Assembly: GCA_036362985.1 (NCBI GenBank)
Contig: JAYGXS010000004.1
Coordinates: forward strand, 35,877,327 to 35,941,326
DNA from: Ligula intestinalis
Taxonomy: Eukaryota; Platyhelminthes; Cestoda; Diphyllobothriidea; Diphyllobothriidae
DNA: 64,000 nucleotides
Reading direction: 5' to 3'
The position numbers were made by a program, and so were the translations under genes. Below, piece by piece: positions 48,420 to 59,813 of this stretch (its first letter is position 1; every line of letters starts with the position of its first letter). The notes below the pieces were generated by a model. It had not been told where the DNA came from. It did not search any database and saw nothing but the letters and a program-made list of their open reading frames with translations.

Positions 48420-49030
48420 CTTTTGAAAGAGCTTGTTTCTTACCGCCTACAAAAGGCATATTCTGTAAAAAAGCCTACTTAAGAATAAACTTTTTCCTCA
48501 TTGTTTTTTACTCAACTTTTTCATTCAAATGTATTTTATAGAAAATATGCACGTTTCTGTCTTCCTTATATTCATTTTTAAAACAATAAAGTTTTTCTTC
48601 AAATTTTCATCTTTCGTCTTTAAAAAGTCCACAATAATGAGATTTTTAAGACCGTGAGGTGGTTATTCATAATATATCGTGTTCGTCAACATACTGATGT
48701 TACCTATAAAGTAGACAACAGGATCCAAGTCCACTGCAAAATGTTATAAAAACATGTGACTTCTTCCGTACACAGTAGAAAAATATGTACTTTTCAGCAG
48801 ACAAAATACGGACAGTATACAGTATATATACGGCCAGTGGGGTTTTAAATTATTCGCAATTTAGGCACCTTTTAAAATTTGAAGGATACTCTCTACCTAA
48901 GTATGAAATTTGAAGAAGGCTTACTGTTCTACCAAGCAAGTACAAGAAAAAATAATTTGATGCATCGTTTTCGGAAAACATACTTGAATTTTTTAAAGCG
49001 CTGAAAATCAGTGATAGAAATTTATACTTT
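48420..49030 (+). repeat. AT-rich dispersed repeat, copy C
   Basis: GCTTGCTTTTGAAAGAGC with ACCGCCTACAAAAGG, TTTTTAAGACCG, ACATACTGATGTTACCTATAAAG and ATCCAAGTCCACTGCAAAA boxes in the order seen in copies A and B. The end (CAAGTACAAGAAAAAATAAT, GTTTTCGGAAAACATA) matches the foldback arm at 32.3 kb in reverse. Confidence 0.45.
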
Positions 49031-49197
49031 TTAACTACCCTTTTTACGGAGAGTCAGCAAGGTGTTCATTGGGCATGTCTGAGGTGATTCTCCGTTCCAT
49101 CGTACTTCTATCGTTTGCCAGGTTCTGTCGAACGGAAGTAAAAAAGGCGCAAGACATCAGGGGACAATATGAGGTCGCTTGGCAGGAGGCTTACTCC

Positions 49198-49386
49198 TGT
49201 GGGATACGATATACTATATCCAAGAATCTGAGATAGGATTATCCCAACGGTTACGAACTAGTAAATTAGAACAAAGCCGCTTGTGGATAAAAGCACGTGC
49301 TTGTTAAAAATTATTTAAAAGTTGTGTCAGTCTATGCAAGGCATCTTTAACTAAGTAAAACAAAAGGGCAGTTCAGTTTCACTACA
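49198..49386 (-). repeat. 3' LTR of the Gypsy element
   Basis: Plus-strand ends TGTGGGATAC and TTTCACTACA; TG...CA boundaries. Near-identical to 53654-53842. Confidence 0.95.
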
Positions 49387-49389
49387 ATA

Positions 49390-49400
49390 CTTCCCCTCCT
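49390..49400 (-). promoter_or_regulatory. Polypurine tract
   Basis: AGGAGGGGAAG on the minus strand, three bases from the 3' LTR. This is the expected primer position for plus-strand DNA synthesis. Confidence 0.8.
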
Positions 49401-49413
49401 AGGAGAACGGAGT

Positions 49414-49866
49414 TCAAAAAAAAGAAAATGTTAGTGTGAATAATATGGGAGTGTTAAGCATGTTATGTGTTGGTAACGGTCGGGCAAATGGACATGACAT
49501 CCGCTGCATGTCAGGAGGGGGGATTTGGGGTGGAGGAAAGCGCGGGATTGACACGTGTCTGGGAGTCGTGGATAAAGGAGTTGGCAATGTGCCGGGGGGA
49601 GGTTGTTCGGTTGGGGTTGTCGAAGGAGGACCGGTATAAGCCGCCTTCAGACGATCGACTGAGACCACGTCGGTGCGGCCACCCCGGGCAATCGTAAAAT
49701 GCTTGTCCGTGCGTGACAATACCTTATATGGTCCGTCGTAGGGTTGTTGTAGTGGTTGGCGAACACTATCTACGCCAACAAATACAAAGGCACATATTAG
49801 TATGTTAGGGTCGATATGTGACTTACTTGTTGAAGTACGTGGAGGAATTGCACGCAGATGAGACAT
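49414..49866 (-). pseudogene. Gypsy integrase C-terminal segment
   Basis: Frame containing the GPY-type module YDGPYKVLSRTDKHFTI followed by VSVDRLK and a proline-rich tail. It continues the integrase of the next segment after a frameshift near 49900-50000. The proline-rich end is unrelated to catalysis. Confidence 0.85.
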
Positions 49867-49901
49867 GGCTTGGCACAGTATTTTAACATCATCCGTGGAA
49901 T

Positions 49902-50309
49902 TCAGATCGGCTGAGCTTTGAGAGTGCCCGAAAAAATCGCTAGGGATCCGTAGGGTAGTACCGTAAACAAGCTAGGCAGAGGAGCACTCCAAGTCAGGCT
50001 TGAGGGCAGTACGAATGCCAAAGGAAGGTGCTCGATCCAATGGGAAGGATTGTCGTGAGCTTGGAGCGAGACTTTGAGTTGACGATGGAAACGTTCAACT
50101 AAGCCATTTAATGAGGGGTGGTAGGCTGTCGTGCGTATGCGGGAACATCCGAGTAAGTCGGTGAGACCGTTAAAAAGTCTGGATTCGAACTGTTGGCCTC
50201 GATCGGTGGTAATAGTTGAGGGGACGCCATAATGAGAGATCCAGTGTTCCAAGAAGGCGTGAGCAACCGAATCTGCGGTTATATCAGTATGGGGGTTGCG
50301 ATGGGCCAA
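49902..50309 (-). pseudogene. Gypsy integrase catalytic core, second part
   Basis: Contains DITADSVAHAF, TTDRGQQFES (second catalytic Asp), TTAYHPSLNGLVERFHR (catalytic Glu) and then loses frame at about LAFVLPSS. It overlaps the preceding segment by 31 bases in another frame, so a frameshift separates the first Asp from the rest of the DDE triad. Confidence 0.88.
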
Positions 50310-52042
50310 CGAGTGAATCGGTCAATGGCGGTAAGTAAATAGTTGCAACCGCGCGATGTTGGCGAAGGACCTAGCAAATCGATATGGACATGTGCAAAAC
50401 GTGCATCAGGTGCAAGAAATGTGCCAATTGGGGTTTTGTTGTGTCGCCCGACTTTGGCCTTCTGACAAGCCAAACTTGAACGGGTCCATTGGCGGATATC
50501 AGTGTTCATGCTTGGCCAAACGAAACGCTCGCTCACCAGGCGCTGGGTACTGCGGATGCCAGGATGAGCAAGATTGTGCAACGCAGTAAAAACGTCTCGT
50601 CTCATCTCGCTTGGCACTACATGTCGGGAGACACCGCGCGATACGTCACATAAGATTGTACCAGGGTTGGTGCATAAATGAAGAGCTTCGAGTTGAAGAC
50701 TAGAATGCACAAGGCTTTCAGTGAAGGACGGCTGGTTTTGCATTTCTGCCATACGCTCCAATTCGATAGAAGGCTGAGTGATGGCATTAATTCCAGGTCT
50801 TGAAAGACAGTCAGCAACTTGATTATAAAGGCCCTTAAGGAATCTAATATCTGTGGTATACTGAGAAATAAAATCAAGATGGCGGGCCTTCCGGGGTGAA
50901 AACTTGTCAGAGGAAGTGAAAAGGGCATAAGTAAGAGGTTTGTGGACTGTATAGATACAAAAATCTCTACCCTTAATAAAGTTGCCGAAATGTTTAATGG
51001 TTAAATAAATGGCAACGAGATCTCTACCAAAAGTGCTATAGCTAGTTTGTCGTGGTGTCAATTTGGAAGAGTAGAAAGTCAAGGGCTGGATGCCCGCGGA
51101 TGTCTGTTGTTGAAGGACGGTACGTATAGCACAATTTGAGGCATCAGCAACAATGAAGCGTGGTACATCAGGTATAGGGTGAACGAGGGCAGTTGTATCT
51201 GCCGAAATGTTTCTGACTCGAATAACAGCGTCGACTGCTGTGTCAGGAAAAGAAAACTCGCAGTTTCTTCCGCGCAAAAGGTTAGTAAGTAGTGACATCA
51301 ATTCGGCGCAATGCGGGATGAAACGTCGATAGAAATTGACAAGGCCTATAAAACGGCGCAGTTGTTGAAAAGAAGTGGGAGTAGGGAACTCCCGAATAGC
51401 TCAAACTTTGGTATCTATGGGGTGACAACCAAAAGCATCTACGCGATGCCCTAGGAAAAACAGTGACGATACACCGAAAACGCATTTAGATGCGTTACTG
51501 AAAACACCAAATTGGCTGAATCGCTCAAAAATTAGGCGGAGATGTTGAAGGTTTTCATTTTCGTTGGAACTTGCTACCAGAACATCATCGACATACACAA
51601 AAACGAAAGGTAAATCGCGGAGGACTTCGTTGATGAAAGGCTGAAAAGTTTGACCGGAGTTTCGTAGTCCAAAGGGCATCCGAACAAACTCGAACAGACC
51701 AAACGCTGTATTAATCGCCGTTTTCAAAATGTCTTCTGGAGCAACGGGTATCTGATGGAAGGCTTTTACTAAGTCAATACTGGAAAACACTGTTGCTCCT
51801 GCTAGGCTAGATGAAAAGTCGTACAAATGGGGCAGGGGATAGCGGTCAGGTACAGTGCAAGTGTTCAATCGTCGATAATCTCCACAGAGGCGCCAGTCAA
51901 CGTGAGACTTTTTACACACCATATGTAAAGGTGCAGCCCATGGACTAGTGGAAGGCCTTACTATGCCAAGCTCCATCATGTGACTGAATTCGGCCTTAGC
52001 GATAGCTAACTTGTCGGCGGCTAAGCGACGAGGACGACTCAA
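50279..52042 (-). pseudogene. Gypsy pol: reverse transcriptase, RNase H, integrase N-terminus
   Basis: One frame with a single internal TGA at 51401-51403, separating 52042-51401 from 51400-50279. The first part has [42 protein letters not shown] (catalytic Asp), MPFGLRN and [11 protein letters not shown]. After the stop, GLVNFYRRFIPHC and the RNase H (FIVADASNCAI, TFYSSKLTPRQ, FGRDLVAIYL, ADCLSRPG) follow. The integrase H2C2 region (HNLAHPGIRSTQRL...FVWP, C in SSLACQKAK) and the first catalytic Asp in HVHIDLLGP come last. The domain order is Ty3/Gypsy. Motifs are intact, so the copy was probably active before the stop. Confidence 0.92.
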
Positions 52043-52188
52043 ACGGGTGGTCTGGAAGTTGAGATATAGTGAACAACAGCATGTTTAATGGGTTTAAATT
52101 GTGAGGGTCGTGCGATAGCAGAAAATTAAGAAAGTAACCTATGATAGGGAGAAGACTAAAGGATTGCTGAAATGCGTGGATTACGGGA

Positions 52189-52674
52189 TCAAAGGGTACG
52201 AATAGAACATTTAAAATATAAAGATGTCTTAGGATCAACTAGTTTATAGGACTTGATGTCAACGAGAAGACCGAAAAATGAGAGAAAATTGGCGCCGAGA
52301 ATAGCAGTATGAACGTCAGCGATAGTAAATATCGAACGAAATGAACGTTGCAGACCAAAATCTACAGTAAGGGATCGTTGACCAAAAGTTTTAATGGGAG
52401 TACTGTTAGCTGCTTGAAGAAAAAATGAAGAGTTTGGTGATTTACGGTCAGTCGAAGTGGGTGGGACAAGGGAAATTTCGAAGCCCGTATCGACGAGGAA
52501 GTTATGGCAGGAACTCCTGCCGTAGATTTGGAGTAGGCGACTGGGGAAGGGTGGGCCGACCACGTTCGTCACATTTCCAGGTCGGCGGCGAAGTTTTCCG
52601 ATGCCGACTTCTTGTGCCTGCACGGGGCTCGACACTGACGGGCATTTGGACCATAATTGTGGTGATACCAACAA
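52189..52674 (-). pseudogene. Gypsy aspartic protease
   Basis: The retropepsin active-site motif LVDTGFEISLVPP lies at residues 60-72 of this frame, with a conserved ILGANFL flap-side motif (usually ILGADFL). The frame ends at a TGA (52189-52191); similarity to the segment before RT continues through more stops and then shifts frame just before RPRRLAADK at 52042. The upstream part of this frame overlaps the zinc knuckle in a different frame. Confidence 0.88.
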
Positions 52675-53399
52675 AGACCATCAGTTGGATTTTGGTTGGG
52701 AGTGGGAGATCATGGGCGACGAAAAGTCGACGGACTACGAGGGTTGTAAACACGGGTGGCCCGGATCTGGGAAACTTTTAGAGTGAGGGCATCCACGCGT
52801 CGGACGACATCTGCGATAGAAGGTGTTGTTATGGCTCGAGTAGCAACATTCAGCGAGACGGGTGGTTGATAGTACTCCAGAATCCGGTCGGCTGTCCCAG
52901 CCAGCCAGCGAATATTGGGTGCAAGAATAGCTTGCACGGATGAGGGCAGCCGCTGGAGAAAAAGTTGTTTGAACATGGTGCCATCCAGCTGCTGTCCCTC
53001 AGCTAGCTGCTCTAGGCACCAAAGGAGCTGGTTTGGCTTCCTGTCACCAAGGTTCTCCTCGGAAATTAAACGCTGAAGGCACTTTTGTGTGGATAAAGAT
53101 ACTCGAGAGATGAGGGCCTCCTTGAGTGTGGTAAAGGGAGTCACAGTAAGCCGGCTGTCTATGATATCACGGAGATCTGTTGCAATCTCCAGTGGCAATG
53201 CGGCCACAAGATAATGAAATTTGGTCTCTTCCTTCGTGATTTGCCGCAGAGCAAAACGAGATTCGATTGTTCGCAGCCAAGGGGCTATGTCGCTCAGCCA
53301 GCAAGTCGGCAAGTCGAATGTGTGGACGCCGCTAACACCCTGGCCGTCAGTCATGATGTCAAAGGTCACAAAATATGCGGGCGAGACAGGATTAGTCAC
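52560..53399 (-). pseudogene. Gypsy gag with CHCC zinc knuckle, one nonsense codon
   Basis: Starts at ATG 53399-53397 and runs 229 codons to a TGA at 52710-52712. The same frame then continues into a zinc knuckle at 52620-52673 with spacing C-x2-H-x9-C-x3-C. The capsid region has TFDLPTCWLSDIAPWLRTIESRFALR, FHYLVAALP, ENLGDRKPNQLL and FLQRLPSSVQAIL, typical of flatworm and arthropod Gypsy gag of the CsRn1 lineage. That lineage is known for a CHCC rather than CCHC knuckle. The stop before the knuckle is probably a point mutation. Confidence 0.85.
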
Positions 53400-53638
53400 T
53401 GTAGGAGAATAAACGCACTCTGTCTATTGGTTAACAATCCGAGGTGTGAATTCAGGAATCAGCGGAGACGCGTTGAGGCGAGACAATGAGGGGCGAAAAG
53501 TGTAATAATTGTTAGCAATTGAAAGCGCAATTAAAAATCGGAGTCACAATTGAGATAGTGTGTTGAGAACGTCGGAATCGAAAGTGTAGAGTTAACTGGA
53601 GTGAATTAAACGTCGGAGTCGAGTGTTGAATATAGAAG

Positions 53639-53652
53639 CGTCGGGGTCAACA
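53639..53652 (-). promoter_or_regulatory. Primer-binding site, tRNA-Trp-like
   Basis: The plus strand CGTCGGGGTCAACA equals the 3' end of eukaryotic tRNA-Trp (CGTCGGGGTCACCA) except for one base. It lies one base inside the 5' LTR, as a minus-strand primer site should. tRNA-Trp priming is a known trait of the CsRn1/Kabuki lineage. Confidence 0.8.
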
Positions 53653-53653
53653 A

Positions 53654-53842
53654 TGTGGGATACGATATACTGCATCCAAGAATCTGAGATAGGACTATCC
53701 CAACGGTTACGAACTAGCAAATAAGAACAAATTCGCTTGTGGATAAAAGCACGTGCTTGTTAAAAATTATTTAATAGTTGTGTCAGTCTATGCAAGGCAT
53801 CTTTAACTAAGTAAAACAAAAGAGCAGTACAGTTTCACTACA
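53654..53842 (-). repeat. 5' LTR of the Gypsy element
   Basis: 189 bp, plus-strand ends TGTGGGATAC and TTTCACTACA. About 10 substitutions separate it from the other LTR and no length difference. Confidence 0.95.
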
Positions 53843-53846
53843 CTCC

Positions 53847-56800
53847 TTTGAATTTCTTCAAGAATTATGTTGACGACATGACTGTTGTGTCTGAGTCAGC
53901 GGTCAAGAATTTGAGGCGTCAAAAAAGCCATTTTGCCTGTCCGAAGGTCGAAGTTCCTTTGAGAGATGCTATTGGCCGGAGGGATGCAACCTCTTTGTGC
54001 GGATGAAATGCTCATTCAAAAGCCAGTATCCTGGCCTGACTGAAATTGCTTGAGATATGGAAGTCAGGTAGTCTGTATTAAACACAACTTAAGAATTTTT
54101 TCAAATCGAAAACAAATTTACAATTATGCTTGAAGCTTCATGAGATTGGGAATCTACTGTAAGTTTTCTACCAAATTTGCAGTGAAAACTGCTATTTTCC
54201 AATTTAATTAAGTGCAAAATGCCAGGCTCCTTTTAAGATCGAATTGTTGGTACACTTGCCTTCAGGTTTTCCAGGCAGCAAGCCGTTTACTTTATTTTTA
54301 AGGAAAAGCATACTTTCATAGGTACTATTAATATTATTTCGTTAGAAGAGAGGGAGAAGGAAATGCACTTTATTTTGAAAGGGGTATCCAAAGTTTCTGT
54401 AAAAATGATTCTTTTTACGGAGATCACGGATAAATTAACAAAATACGCAAAAATCTACAGGTTGACATGAATACACATCTATTATGGAGACCATTCACAA
54501 TTTAGTTTCTGTATTTCCGTGTCCTCACACGCGAGGTAGCGTGCAAGAAATGACAGTATAGGATGTTGATATGCCGCTGTACGACTGGACATATGGGCAG
54601 AGATAGCCGAAACTATCAAGAATTTCATCAGTGAATTGCTTGACCGTTCTGAAATGTCGTTGCATTGCATTAGGAACTAAAAACAGCACAAACCCCGGCA
54701 GCGGAAGCGGAAGCGAATATTCCAGTGGTAGGTTTAAAAATTAGGAATTCTTTTTAAATAAGGTTGGAAAATAACCGAAGAATGGAAAAGAATACGGGGA
54801 AGAATACGGTAGAGAATGCAGGAATTTATAAATCGCCAAATTAGGGCTTGAGGATTGTGTTAGAAACATAACCGATCGAGATAATAAATGGTTTTACGAA
54901 TTTAAATGAAACAAGTTTCAATATGCATGGCAAATTAAATGTGGGATGGCAGAGTAACACCGACGTACCGGAAAGAAAATCCCTCAGTAGGCAGACAACC
55001 TAAAGATTCAGGACTGGGAGAGAGTCGCAATCGGAGAACGAATTGGATTGACTTCTGATTTTTTACTAGAAGACCATTGACACAAGTCTATGCTGAGAAA
55101 AGGTCGAGACCATCTTTCAGAACCTACAGATATATCTGATTTTTTGGACGATAACCAACAATCCTATCTTAAGCATATTTAGTATAAAAGCAGTCATTCG
55201 GTCATCTTAGGTCGTCACTATAAAGGGAGAAGAGATGAAGGGCTGAGATAGGCCCTTGAAGATCCTTGCAGTTTTTGGGAAGGACCGTGGATATTTGCTT
55301 GCCGCATTTGATGAATTGAGTGCGGCAAGTGAAATAGAATCCAAGCCAATAGACAGTCCAGCTGGAAGAGCCACATGCACACGTTCTGTTAAGGAGGAGA
55401 TAGCGTCGGGTTTTATAAAAGCTTGAGGAGCAGTCTACAAATGTACATACTTAAGTACGGCAGCCCTTATCTAAGTCTCTTAGATTAGAATGGACCAGCA
55501 TCTAGCGTACTACGCCTGGCCTTTTGCAAATTTTAAGGGGTTGGAAAACTTGGAGGAGAATGACGTGATAATGTCTAAGGGCATGCAAGTGGACGAAATG
55601 ATTTGGGACCACAATTAGTGTTTTGGGGGGAATGGGAGATATTCTTACTGAATGTCGATCGTTGGGTTCCTTTGAATCCATCGAGAAGAAGATGATCAGG
55701 TATGTTAAGGCAGGATCTAGCTGAAAACAGTACGATTCAAGGAGAGTTGATGAGAGAAAATCTGCTCCGGCAGTTATTGGACCTTAAAACGTTTTAGGAT
55801 GCTTCTCCACTGTTGTCGCAGATACAAGAGAGAAGACACTTGGCAGTAGGGGGTTATTTTTAGGCATTAAAAGGAGGCAGTGGGAGTATATATATACAAT
55901 TTTCATTCAAAGATTGTAAATCAGCATCAAAATGTACTAGTTTATTACTTTGGCCAATGAGACATTAAATATTCCTCAAAGGTTCAGCAGGGAAAAGGTT
56001 ATACGATGATTTAGAAGAAAGAGCAAGAAGATGATTAACAAACTTGGCATTCAGTCTGGAAGTCTCCTTTTTTATTAGGACGTTGACGTTCTTTAGAGTG
56101 CCACGTGAACTTAGTTTGTAAAAGAGTTCCGTTTTGCATCTAAAAAGTTTGAAATAGGGAGAAGAACTTCTGTTAGATCTGACCGTAACTGGATCAAGAA
56201 CACAGCCAATTTTAAAAATTTCATTAAGATGCTGCTACTTATCTTGAGCGCAATTCGACTTTCGATGGCTCAAGAAAAGCAGGGATGTATTTTTTTACTG
56301 TGGATTCGGGTCATTTTGCATATTTTACAAGTAGCATTGATGAATAAACAGATACGACGCTTTATGAATGGCTAGTTCACGGTCATTTAATCACATAATT
56401 GGAATGCTATTAAAAAATGAATAATAGGTTTTCTTCCAGTATGAAGAATTTTCGGATTCTATAACTAACCAGATGCTTAAGGCCGGCCTGGTTCTTACTT
56501 GTTAACTTGAGATGAGGCGATCTCCCTTAAATCGATAACAGTATCGTTAAGTCTGGTACGGTTCTATTATAGGAGATTAGGAAAAACAAATAGTACTCTT
56601 ACACACAAAGTTTCCAAGTACAAGACAGCGAGATAATTTCAATCTTCGTGGGACCAGTATAGGACGTTTAAACGAATAAAAGGGGTTAAGGAGAAACAAA
56701 AGAGGGACGCAACCACCAAAATGGGAAACAATCAAGTATAGGATAAACAGTATGGTGGTAACTAATAAAAAATGTCAATAAATTGAGAGTAACGATAATG

Positions 56801-57587
56801 CCAAGGGCATAAATGGCAAGGCAATGTGTCTATTGTTAAAGAAGGAGAAAGATGGTCATGTTACTGTTATATGTAGGAGAACGGGACAAAAACAAATACC
56901 TACGGAAGGAGGTTCACAGTCTATATTTTACAGAAGCGTAATTTTCTACCAATTGAGGGCAGATTAAGAATATTTTAATTTATGTTTTCTGTAAAAAATA
57001 TGATTAAATTTACAAGTGTATTACAGGTCAATAGGAATAAGGTGTACTAATTTAGTAGCCATTAAATATAGTACAGTTTTGCAGGCGGCTAGAAAAAATG
57101 TTAGTTAAAAAGCCGACATCATGTCTCTTCTAAAATAGCATAGATAAGGCCATGGGCTAAGTAATAATACAGTCCAACTTGAGTAATGTTTTGGAGGCTG
57201 ATGTTTGCATTCCAGTCAAAGAAATATAAGCTGTTTGTTCACCTCAATCGTGCAATTATTTGTCTGGGCTTTCAAAACCTTATTTGAGTCCATCGTCAGA
57301 CATGAATGCGTAATAAAACACACAAAATTTATAAGAGGCCGATGCAGACGCACAGGCCTCCCCTCCCCGACATACATTTTGCGGTTAAAGTTAAGTAAGT
57401 CGTTCACCATAGACACTCTAATCAAGAATTCTGTCTTACGGGCCGGTGGAATTATTTTGTTTCTTTTATTTTACTATTTACATTATATTAAATAATTACC
57501 ACAATTCTAGTTTAGTGCACTATGCTTAGTTTTGTTATGTTTAGCCTAGTCTAGTTTGTTTAGTGCTTAATAGGTATTAAGGTTGTA
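53847..57587. other. No gene seen
   Basis: Long, AT-rich interval without recognisable coding sequence. Short phrases near 54010-54060 (AAAAGCCAGTATCCTGGCCTGA) and 56340 resemble the foldback family of 32 kb. A TTAG-rich stretch lies at about 57500-57580. Confidence 0.5.
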
Positions 57588-57670
57588 AAGAAGACGAAGA
57601 CATGATCTCTGGAACAATATTTTTATTGTAAGCTTTCTCCTCCACACGAGTAGCCATCGTCAGAGTAAGT
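57588..57670 (-). repeat. PLE-C 3' terminus
   Basis: On the minus strand CTGACGATGGCTAC, GTGTGGAGGAGAAAGC, TTACAATAAAAATATTG, TTCCAGAGATCATGTCTTCG. This is the same block order as other PLE ends, with CTGACGA in place of CTGATGA. Confidence 0.75.
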
Positions 57671-59700
57671 GAGGACATGCCTGTTTATGGAGTTGGGATC
57701 TGACATCCAGGCCTCCAGCAGTTCGCGTCCTGTCCTATTAGCGGCTCGCGCCATTATCCGTGCATTCGAGAAGTCGAATTCGTGGCCCTCTTCCAGAGTG
57801 TTGGTAGCGATCTGGGACTGTGGGTCGCCTTTCTGCACTGCCCGTTTGTGCTCCTTTATTCGCGAGCTAAGTCGTCGCTCGGTCTGCCCTGTATAATGGC
57901 AAGAACAGTCGCGACATGGCACCTGATAACTGACGCCAGATTGCTCACCTACATCCAGCGGGTCTTTGATTTGCATGGTTCGTGCATGCATAGTAGCTAT
58001 TGGGCGATGAGCAATAGCCACGCCGAGCTCTGCAGCAATACGCTTGGTTACTTCTGACACGTTTATAATGTACGGTAGAGCGTGCCAGAGCGTTGGTAGT
58101 CCCCTTTCGTTTGTTCCCCATGGGCGCGTTCGGAGGCATCGGTGGATGAAGCTGTTGGGGTATTCATTCCTGGAAATTTGGTCCCGAAGATGTTTTTATT
58201 CTTGCGCTCGTCCTTCCGGTTCACTGCAGTGTGTCTTCACCCGCTGAAATAGTGCTCGAATACAGCCAAGTTTATGCGTAAGTGGGTGGTTCCTATGGCA
58301 GCTGAGCACTTGGGTTGTGTTAGTAGCTTTTCTATAAACCATGGTGCTGCGTTCCCCGTTGGGTCTGTACGTGACGAAAACATCCAGGAAGGGAAGTTGT
58401 CCGGCACTGTCTTCCTCCTTTGTGAATTGCATGTCAGGGAAGAAACCGTTGAGCAGGTTTTGGAAGTCAGATAGCCTGCTCCGTTCGATTATAAAAATAG
58501 TGTCGTCCACGTATCGGCACCAGAATGCAGGCTCAAATTTGTCGAAGGCGACTGTAAGACCAGTTCTGCGATGAGGCTGGAAATTGCGGATCCCATCGGC
58601 GTCCTTTTGGTCTGTTCGTATGTTTGATCATTAAATGTGTAAAGTTCCTTTGGCAGAAGACGAAGAGTTGCATAAGATGGTCAATTTTTAGGGGACCCCT
58701 CGATTCATCGTATTTCTCTTTGAGCCGTTTGCGTAGGACATCGCGTGCCAGGTCCGGAGGGACAGATGTTAATAGTGAAACGACATCAAAAGATACCATA
58801 ATTTGATCCGGTTGAACCATGCTACCCCCGATAGTGGCTAGAAATTGGGAGGCCGAATTGATTGAGATCGTTGAGCCCTCTCGGAGAAATTTTACTTTTG
58901 TGACATCCATTTAGATAGGTTGTAAGTAGGGCTGCCTTTCAATGCCACGATTGGCCGGAGTGGAACTTTGGGCTTGTGGATTTTTGGCAAACCGTAAAAT
59001 CCAGCCAGTGCCGTGTCAGTTGATTTGGTTTGTCGCCATTCGTCTTGCGATATCACGTTGCTGCGTCGTAGCCGGCTCAGGAGACTAGGAAGCTGGCTGA
59101 TCAGTGATTTGGCCTGTGAGGAATGTGTGGGTTTGCCAATACAAGCGAACATCCGTGTCCCAGGAAGCAATTGAGAAGAAGAAGAAGACTCGATCGCTGG
59201 GACAATATGTTTATTCGCCCAGCGATCGAGTCTTCTTCTTCTTCTCAATGTGTGGGTTTGTAGGCTTGTTGGTCGTCGAGGAGAGCTTGTGCTTTCGCAT
59301 TATAATCGCTACGGCCCATCACGTCCGTTGCACTTCCCTTGTCGGCCGGGAGCACTATTTTGTCTTTGTTCATTTTTAACCTTTTAATCGCCTCTTCCTC
59401 CGCTGCTGACATGTTATTGGTGCGCCTATTCGTCATTAATAGGGGAATGAATTTCTGGCGTACTGTATGCTTCACCTCATCGGTTGCTTTGGTTCGTACG
59501 AGCATGGCTTCCAGTGCCGCGATAAATTTCGCTGGCTTAGCATCTGCCATATTTAATTTGTTTTCATGGCTCAGCACACTTAGTTCTACTTCCGTCAACT
59601 GCCTAGATGATAGATTGTGTACCACGTGTTTGTTTGTTTTCGATTCCAGTTTCAATTTTTCGAACTTCCGGTCTAAATTCTTGCGCTTTTTTTCTGCCAT
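57623..59700 (-). pseudogene. Penelope-like element C: RT/GIY-YIG endonuclease, frameshifted and interrupted
   Basis: Minus strand, in order: a coiled N-terminal region (MAEKKRKNLDRKFEKLKLE), VVHNLSSRQL and the RT start LPADKGSATDVM (59245-59700). After the insertion at 59136-59246 come GFYGLPKIHKPKVPLRPIVALKG (58920-59010) and, after a frame change, FDVVSLLTSVPP (58760-58800). Another frame change falls at NRPKG (58605), then YVDDTIFIIERS and LPFLDVFVT (58196-58517). After a shift near 58060-58100 come VTKRIAAELGVAIAHRP and GIY-YIG (SYQVPCRDCSCHYTGQTERRL, EAWMSDPNSINRH; 57623-58060). Catalytic Asp residues survive, but at least three frameshifts plus the insertion kill it. It is a family distinct from A, B and D. 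The N-terminal end stops short of the PLE-A length. Confidence 0.9.
59122..59260. mobile_element. 111-bp PLE mini-insertion with 14-bp target duplication
   Basis: aatgtgtgggtttg occurs at 59122-59135 and again at 59247-59260. Between them, 59136-59246 begins CCAATACAAGCGAACATCCG, exactly as the left edge of PLE-B at 37265. It runs through GAAGAAGAAG and the GACTCGATCGCTGGGACAAT block, then turns back on itself as CCCAGCGATCGAGTCTTC with a (CTT)n end. It has no coding sequence. Left and right ends are inverted copies of the PLE-B outer terminus. Confidence 0.93.
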
Positions 59701-59813
59701 ATATGTTATCTGTAAAGAGAAATCAGGGTTGTGAGCAGCCTTTCTGACGAATCGGTTAATAATCCAACTAAATTTGATTGAAGACAGAAGACATACTTGC
59801 TAAACGAGAAAGT

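Larger units (their letters stand above)
49198..53842 (-). mobile_element. Ty3/Gypsy LTR retrotransposon, CsRn1-like, mutated
   Basis: A complete-length 4645-bp element on the minus strand. It has two 189-bp LTRs, a tRNA-Trp-like primer site, a gag with CHCC zinc knuckle, then protease, reverse transcriptase, RNase H and integrase in Ty3/Gypsy order, and a polypurine tract. CTCC flanks both sides (49194-49197 and 53843-53846), a 4-5-bp target duplication. Stops and frameshifts in gag, the pro-RT junction, RT and integrase make it non-autonomous. I count about 10 differences between the LTRs, so it is moderately old. Confidence 0.93.
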
